Assembly (NCBI GenBank): GCA_016550395.1
Contig: JABXGY010000252.1
Coordinates: 1-9,576 of the forward strand
Direction of reading: 5' to 3'
Origin: an archaeon
GTDB taxonomy: Archaea > Asgardarchaeota > Hermodarchaeia > Hermodarchaeales > Hermodarchaeaceae
Length of the DNA: 9,576 nt
The notes under the pieces were generated by a model that was given only the letters and a program-made list of their open reading frames with translations, was not told the origin of the DNA and did not search any database. This document shows positions 5,973 to 9,576 of this stretch, piece after piece (the first letter of the stretch is position 1; every line of letters starts with the position of its first letter). The position numbers were made by a program, and so were the translations under genes.

Positions 5973-6003
5973 CCCCTCCATCTGGAGGGGGCTCTCACTT
6001 TTT
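5973..6003 (+). terminator. Hairpin terminator after the 615-residue protein
   Basis: CCCCTCC (5973-5979) and GGAGGGG (5984-5990) form a seven-pair GC-rich stem with a four-base ATCT loop. A T-run (TTTTT, 5999-6003) follows eight bases later. It starts nine bases after the stop codon. This is more like an intrinsic terminator than most archaeal ends. Confidence 0.65.
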
Positions 6004-6080
6004 ATCAAAGTTGTTTCTTAACCGACATAGTGGTAAATATCACTAAATCGAATAATCAACCATTGCGAACTTTTTAGAAG

Positions 6081-6095
6081 AGAAATCCTTAAACA
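6081..6095 (+). promoter_or_regulatory. BRE/TATA promoter of the KaiC-like gene
   Basis: AGAAATCCTTAAACA has an A-rich BRE and TATA-like CTTAAACA. The expected transcript start near 6118 leaves a leader of about 30 bases before ATG 6150. The hairpin terminator upstream makes this a separate unit. Confidence 0.5.
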
Positions 6096-6149
6096 AAACC
6101 TCGCTACTAACCATCACCAGAAAGCCGATACAAGAGTGGGGCGACATTA

Positions 6150-6875
6150 ATGGAATTACGCAGCACAGGAATTAGTGGATTAAATGAACTTCTCCGAGGA
6201 GGTGTACCTGCTGATAGTCTCACACTCCTTCTGGGTGACGCAGGAACTGGAAAAAGTCTTCTAGCTCGCCAATTTCTCTGGGAAGGCATTCACAAGGAAG
6301 AAAACAGCATCTCCATACTCACTGAAACACATCGAGAAGCCATGACCCGTTCCCTCCAAGACTTTGGTTGGGACATCACTGCCTATACTGGGAAAAATCT
6401 TCGCATAATTGAAGGCTTCACCCTTTCCTATCCCGATTTCCTTTCAAAGCTAGAAGATTCAGATCGCGAATTCACACTCGAAGCCTTAAACTTAGACAAG
6501 CTCATCCATCTCCTTACAACCGCAGCAATTCAACTCGGTGAAAAAGGTCGATGTATCTTCGATAGTCTCAGTGATCTTTTCATCCTCTTAGGCAATGACC
6601 GCAAAGTATTACGTTTTCTCCGTCGGGTCAAAGTTTTCCTTGCTGGGGAAGACTACAGCACAATTATGACCCTGGATCCCCACACTCAGGGCACAATTGC
6701 AACGAACGCTGCAATGCATATCGCCGACGGCATCATCGAAATTCGCCTCCGAGAAGGTCCTGAAAATATCGGTTTACAACGCGAAATCCGTGTCCGAGCT
6801 ATGCCCCAAGGGCATGATAGTACATGGCATCCACTTGAGATTACTCCTAAGGGGCTAATCGTTGAAGCTAAATGA
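6150..6875 (+). CDS. KaiC-like RecA-family ATPase, single domain (241 residues)
   Basis: The start STGISGLNELLRGGVPADSLT is the classical KaiC/RadA-type entry into the RecA fold. The Walker A motif is GDAGTGKS at residues 29-36 (Lys35, Ser36). The Walker B strand is RCIFDSLSDL with Asp138. The position of the paired catalytic glutamates of KaiC (EE after the second strand) reads ILTETHREA here, so only one Glu (Glu59) is kept. The protein holds one RecA domain, against two in cyanobacterial KaiC, and has no added zinc or HTH domain. Stand-alone copies are widespread in archaea, where they are usually thought to act in signalling or regulation with partner proteins; no such partner is adjacent. 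ATG 6150 has only a weak GTGGGG upstream. It ends before a very AT-rich spacer with a hairpin. Confidence 0.88.
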   Translation: MELRSTGISGLNELLRGGVPADSLTLLLGDAGTGKSLLARQFLWEGIHKEENSISILTETHREAMTRSLQDFGWDITAYTGKNLRIIEGFTLSYPDFLSKLEDSDREFTLEALNLDKLIHLLTTAAIQLGEKGRCIFDSLSDLFILLGNDRKVLRFLRRVKVFLAGEDYSTIMTLDPHTQGTIATNAAMHIADGIIEIRLREGPENIGLQREIRVRAMPQGHDSTWHPLEITPKGLIVEAK

Positions 6876-6935
6876 TTTTCAATAAGTGAATTATCTTTTA
6901 GTTGCTTAGACTGGAAATTAGTGCTAATCGATTTT

Positions 6936-6967
6936 TCTGAAATAATTTTTCAGATTTAATTTTTATG
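6936..6967 (+). terminator. Candidate hairpin terminator of the KaiC-like gene
   Basis: TCTGAAA (6936-6942) and TTTCAGA (6948-6954) form a seven-pair stem with a five-base loop. A T-rich stretch (TTTAATTTTTATG) follows. It lies 60 bases after the stop of the KaiC-like gene. The stem is AT-rich and weak, so the call is tentative. Confidence 0.4.
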
Positions 6968-7170
6968 TTTATTTATATATTTTGATTAATTATTAAAAGT
7001 ATAAAATTGTTATAAAATTTATTCTTTTATCACATATTTTCTTTTAAACGAATAACTTAGACATAAATAAGTATAAAAATTCATTGTATTGTAATGAAAC
7101 GTGTTTGATAAATAAAGTTAACTTATCGTCTAAAACAATATACGAATTGTGAAGAAACCTATTTCCATTG

Positions 7171-7190
7171 TTATTTTCCTCTAATCGAAA
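7171..7190 (+). repeat. Motif TTATTTTC-N5-ATCGAAA, copy 1
   Basis: First of three copies with identical 8-5-7 spacing, the others at 8129 and 8257. The ATCGAAATATTAAG end also resembles a BRE/TATA element, so promoter activity toward the right is one possibility. Confidence 0.45.
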
Positions 7191-7337
7191 TATTAAGCTG
7201 AATGGACATTTAATTAAAATAATATAATGCTAAATATGAGCATAAAGAATCACTATCGATGTTCAATAATAATGAAATTCTGTAAACATTGGTTGAAATG
7301 GAACTCCACAGAAGAATATCGCAGGGTTAATGATGAT

Positions 7338-7919
7338 TTAATCGCCACCTGCTAATCTAGCCAAAGCGACTTTAATTTCATGCCGAACAATCAGCTCAGG
7401 TTCGTTTTCTAATAGCGCTTTGAGAGGGAGTTCCGCCCTCATTTCACCTAGTTCCCCTAGCGCTTTAACAGCTTCCTGACGAACGTAAAGATCAGAATCC
7501 TGAAGGCGATCAATGAGTGGATCTACAGCCTTCCAATCTCCGATTAAGGCTAGTGCAACGATAGCTTCTTTTCGGACATATAGGTTCTCATCCGTGAGCA
7601 TGTTACAAAGGGGATCGATGGCATCACGGTCGCCGATTTCACCCAGGATATTAACGATGGCTCGTCGGACATCGGGGTCTTCGTGGCTGAGGTCGTTGAT
7701 GAGGCCCTCGACCAGGCGTTGGTCTCGTAATTGTTCAAGGGCCCAGATCACGGCTTTGCGAACCCCTTTATTTGGATCCGCCAGTGCTTCGACAAGTGCA
7801 CTGACGCTGCTTTGATCGCCTAAGTGACCAAGCGCTCGGGCGGCCTGTTCACGCTCTAGAGCGTTTTCACTACCTTTGAGTGTTCGGATGAGTTCATCTG
7901 CCTTGACTATCTCTGTCAT
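7338..7919 (-). CDS. HEAT-repeat (EZ-HEAT / PBS-lyase type) protein, 193 residues
   Basis: ATG 7919 (minus) opens a protein made almost wholly of 31-residue repeats from about residue 20. Five full copies (for example KGVRKAVIWALEQLRDQRLV, PDVRRAIVNILGEIGDRDAI, LYVRKEAIVALALIGDWKAV) and a partial sixth end in LARLAGGD. Each shows the VR-x-x-A...L..[IL]GD...[VI].PL pattern of the short alpha-alpha HEAT repeats found in PBS-lyase-type and archaeal scaffold proteins. No enzyme site is seen, so it is best described as a protein-protein interaction solenoid in the cytoplasm. No clear ribosome-binding site is visible before the ATG. The gene stands alone between AT-rich spacers, with no co-oriented neighbour closer than the Kelch gene, 544 bases upstream. 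Confidence 0.9.
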   Translation of the reverse strand: MTEIVKADELIRTLKGSENALEREQAARALGHLGDQSSVSALVEALADPNKGVRKAVIWALEQLRDQRLVEGLINDLSHEDPDVRRAIVNILGEIGDRDAIDPLCNMLTDENLYVRKEAIVALALIGDWKAVDPLIDRLQDSDLYVRQEAVKALGELGEMRAELPLKALLENEPELIVRHEIKVALARLAGGD

Positions 7920-8128
7920 GTGGGTTCACGGTTTGATGTGGCTATACGTGTTGAGGGTGTGTGGAATCGCAATGGGATATGGACCCTCTTAAAGGCTAAG
8001 AATTACTCGGTTTTACTCTTTTGGGTGTATTAGGGTGATTACACTTTTTGAATTATTAGTTGTTATATTGAAATAATAAGTGAATATTGATTTTTTTAGT
8101 TTGTTGGTGTATTTGAACGAATTAGCAC

Positions 8129-8148
8129 TTATTTTCCTTACATCGAAA
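8129..8148 (+). repeat. Motif TTATTTTC-N5-ATCGAAA, copy 2
   Basis: Same fixed 8 and 7 bases and the same five-base spacer length as copies 1 and 3. It is 128 bases from copy 3, in the AT-rich spacer upstream of the HEAT gene. Confidence 0.45.
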
Positions 8149-8256
8149 TTATCAAATGAAATTAAATATAAATGCTTAATTTAAATATATATTATAGGTA
8201 TGTTCAACATAGTTGTTTAAATTTAAATAGTACATTATAATGAATTGAGTTCTCCC

Positions 8257-8276
8257 TTATTTTCTCCACATCGAAA
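8257..8276 (+). repeat. Motif TTATTTTC-N5-ATCGAAA, copy 3
   Basis: Third copy, marking the left edge of the higher-GC island. On the minus strand its first three bases are the TAA of the 53-codon frame described for that island. Confidence 0.45.
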
Positions 8277-8462
8277 ATAGTAGCCAATTGCCATCGTTTT
8301 TACGTCTTAATCCTCCACAAATGGTTCTGACTCCGATTCTGTATCCTATAATCCTACTAAAGAGTTCCAGATTGCAGAGTGTTAGATGGCGTGTAACATA
8401 CGAGTCCCGGTAAAGCAATTAGAGAAATGAGTAACCAGCCAGCATTCATTACTATCTAACAC
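8257..8462. other. Higher-GC island, possible non-coding RNA, repeat element or gene remnant
   Basis: The GC content is clearly above that of the flanking spacer. On the minus strand a 53-codon frame (TTG 8418 to TAA 8257) reads like protein in parts (RHLTLCNLELFSRIIGYRIG, then CGGLRRKNDGNWLLF). On the plus strand an open frame of similar length (TGA 8243 to TAA 8411) also reads well (SFLRLNPPQMVLTPILYPII). Two good frames on opposite strands cannot both be genes, so the open frames may only reflect composition. No ribosome-binding site precedes TTG 8418. The right part is bounded by a nine-base inverted repeat, GTGTTAGAT (8379-8387) and ATCTAACAC (8454-8462), which extends to 11 pairs with one G-U. 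It ends directly at the Kelch stop codon. A structured RNA, a small mobile repeat, or a decayed gene fit about equally. Confidence 0.35.
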
Positions 8463-8463
8463 A

Positions 8464-9576
8464 TTATCTTCGTTTAACGTATACTACGACCATAACTATG
8501 GCAAAAATACTGACTGCTGCCACTGCTATCAGTATCCAAACTGGCCCAGGATCTATATGTATCTGTGATTCAGAAAAAATCCATGTATCACCAAATATAA
8601 TATCGGTACTTTGGTGCCAGCCTCCGAAAAGAAGGATGCAGTCTGATTCGCTATCATAAGCCAAGTCTGTATAGATACGAGCCGAGGGATGGTGTTGCAC
8701 AGCAAGCTGGGTCCAGGTGTTTGTATTGTAATCGTATGCCCACGTATCAGAGTATGCCAACGTATTAGGGGACATACCTGTGTCCCCTCCAAACAGGATG
8801 ATCTTATCCCATGCGGCATGATAGGTCATGGAAAATCGGTTCCGAATTGGAGGTGCCACGGAAGGGTTCATGTTCGTCCAGGTGTTTGTGTTATAGTCAT
8901 AGGTCCATGTCTCATTCCTCTCCTCTGTGACGGTAGCGTTTCTGTATCTTCCTCCAAAGAGGATAGCACGATCTGATTCGCTATCGTAGGCAAAACCAAA
9001 GGCATAGCGTAGATCAGGATTCGTTGCTGGACTCATGTTGGTCCATGTATTTGAATTATAATCATATGCCCAGGTGTCAGCAATTGTACCCCTATCAGAT
9101 GGAGCATTCGGATCATATGGCATCCCGCCATAGAGGACAATCCTATCAGATTCGCTATCATATGCCATACCATGTACAGAACGGGCAGATGGACTCACAC
9201 TGGGTGTTTTGTTCTCCCAAGTGTTTGTGTTGGTGTCATATGCCCAAGTATCGTTGTAACAAGAATATGGTGTTCCTGTTTTTATTCCTCCAAAGATGAT
9301 GATTCGATCGGACTCACTGTCATACTCTGAATAGGCCATCGTTCCCCTAGGAGGGGGACTCACATTCGGCGTTACATTTTCCCAGGTGTTTGTGTTAGCA
9401 TCGTAGGTCCAAGTATCACGATACTTAACCTCCGTAGGAATAGAAGGATCTCTTCCAAAAAATAAGACTATACGGTCTGACTCACTATCGTATGCCGTTC
9501 CATGACTTCTTCGGGCTAGGGGTGAAACATCAGGATCTTGACGCTCCCAATCAACAGCAGTCACTTGGGCGGGCGC
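8464..9576 (-). CDS. Membrane-anchored Kelch-repeat protein, N-terminus beyond window
   Basis: The minus-strand frame is open to the right edge; four in-frame codons (Ala-Pro-Ala-Gln) precede the GTG at 9564. No signal peptide is visible, although the C-terminus is clearly a membrane anchor, so the true start is upstream. Six Kelch blades of about 52-60 residues follow each other, each with YDSESDR-[IV]-[IV]-LFGG, a variable loop, and DTWAYD.NTNTW closing the blade. Blade five departs from the rule (YHAAWDKIILFGG). After blade six a short IHIDPGP linker leads to the helix VWILIAVAAVSIFAIVMVVV and a basic YVKRR end. The expected fold is a six-blade beta-propeller held on the outer face of the membrane, used for binding proteins or glycans; the partner is unknown. 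Sequons such as NVT, NKT and NMS fit glycosylation. No co-oriented gene is adjacent inside the window. Confidence 0.9.
   Translation of the reverse strand, partial: APAQVTAVDWERQDPDVSPLARRSHGTAYDSESDRIVLFFGRDPSIPTEVKYRDTWTYDANTNTWENVTPNVSPPPRGTMAYSEYDSESDRIIIFGGIKTGTPYSCYNDTWAYDTNTNTWENKTPSVSPSARSVHGMAYDSESDRIVLYGGMPYDPNAPSDRGTIADTWAYDYNSNTWTNMSPATNPDLRYAFGFAYDSESDRAILFGGRYRNATVTEERNETWTYDYNTNTWTNMNPSVAPPIRNRFSMTYHAAWDKIILFGGDTGMSPNTLAYSDTWAYDYNTNTWTQLAVQHHPSARIYTDLAYDSESDCILLFGGWHQSTDIIFGDTWIFSESQIHIDPGPVWILIAVAAVSIFAIVMVVVYVKRR

Larger units (their letters stand above)
6876..7337. other. AT-rich intergenic spacer with hairpin and motif copies
   Basis: No reading frame, RNA gene or mobile-element remnant is supported here. 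The base composition is extremely AT-rich. It contains a hairpin at 6936-6954, one clear copy of TTATTTTC-N5-ATCGAAA at 7171-7190 and a degraded one at 7034-7053. The spacer lies between the ends of two convergent genes (KaiC-like and HEAT), where two terminators would be enough and 460 bases are not needed. Confidence 0.5.
7920..8463. other. Intergenic spacer: AT-rich part plus a higher-GC island
   Basis: From 7920 to about 8000 lie the leader and probable promoter of the HEAT gene (a TATA-like CTTTAAGA on the minus strand at 7988-7995). From about 8000 to 8256 the DNA is very AT-rich, with no gene, and holds motif copy 2. From 8257 to 8462 the composition rises to coding-like GC; that stretch is listed separately. 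No tRNA or known RNA fold was recognised. Confidence 0.5.

Noticed and set aside
7080..7330. Possible small RNA or replication-origin-like AT-rich region
   Set aside because: AT-richness alone is not evidence; no repeated origin-box elements, Cdc6/Orc1 gene or stable fold was seen.
7513..7815. 100-residue plus-strand frame opposite the HEAT gene
   Set aside because: It is Ser/Arg-rich and periodic only because it is antisense to the 93-base HEAT repeats.
8689..9299. Plus-strand frames (95 and 91 residues) opposite the Kelch gene
   Set aside because: They are shadows of the repetitive Kelch coding strand; their His/Cys-rich wording mirrors the reverse of the NTNTW and YDSESD repeats.
8645..9490. 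Regularly spaced repeats that could suggest a CRISPR array
   Set aside because: The repeats encode Kelch blades in one long open frame, vary at third positions and are about 165-175 bases apart, unlike CRISPR repeats.

Overview
The window looks like a piece of an archaeal chromosome. The evidence is a 22-residue gene for ribosomal protein eL41 (absent from bacteria), several BRE/TATA-type promoters about 55-70 bases ahead of start codons, GGAGG/GGTGA ribosome-binding sites, a KaiC-like RecA ATPase, and membrane proteins with cytosolic zinc ribbons or surface Kelch propellers. The Kelch wording (repeated YDSESDRIVLFGG-type blades with a C-terminal membrane anchor) and the zinc-ribbon membrane protein fit an Asgard-type archaeon. 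That placement is an impression from style and was not tested. Coding DNA has moderate GC, while several spacers are extremely AT-rich.

Layout from left to right. (1) 3-572 (+) is the 3' part of a gene entering from outside the window, possibly a Cas2/PaaX/ChrB-fold protein. (2) 573-1090 (+) holds two microprotein genes missed by ordinary gene callers: a half-lysine 24-residue peptide behind two perfect palindromes, and a strongly acidic 25-residue peptide. (3) 1091-2991 (-) runs DUF362 protein, four-helix membrane protein, then an unassigned 159-residue protein. (4) 3260-3328 (+) is eL41, with its own promoter and ribosome-binding site. (5) 3462-5963 (+) is a two-gene unit: a multi-pass membrane protein and a 615-residue surface protein with two membrane anchors and a cytosolic zinc ribbon, closed by a hairpin terminator. 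(6) 6150-6875 (+) is a single-domain KaiC-like ATPase with its own promoter. (7) 6876-8463 is AT-rich DNA surrounding a HEAT-repeat gene (7338-7919, -). (8) 8464-9576 (-) is a membrane-anchored six-blade Kelch protein whose start lies beyond the right edge.

Few genes can be tied into one pathway. The firmest functional unit is the 3462/4116 membrane pair, which are co-oriented 21 bases apart; its role is unknown. The window is also rich in very small charged proteins (three within 2.6 kb) and in unexplained non-coding signals. These are two 14-bp palindromes that differ only in their central two bases, one ahead of the lysine-rich gene and one at the eL41 stop; a motif TTATTTTC-N5-ATCGAAA present three times in the spacers around the HEAT gene; and a higher-GC island at 8257-8462 that is open on both strands. 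No tRNA, rRNA, CRISPR array or recognisable transposase was seen.
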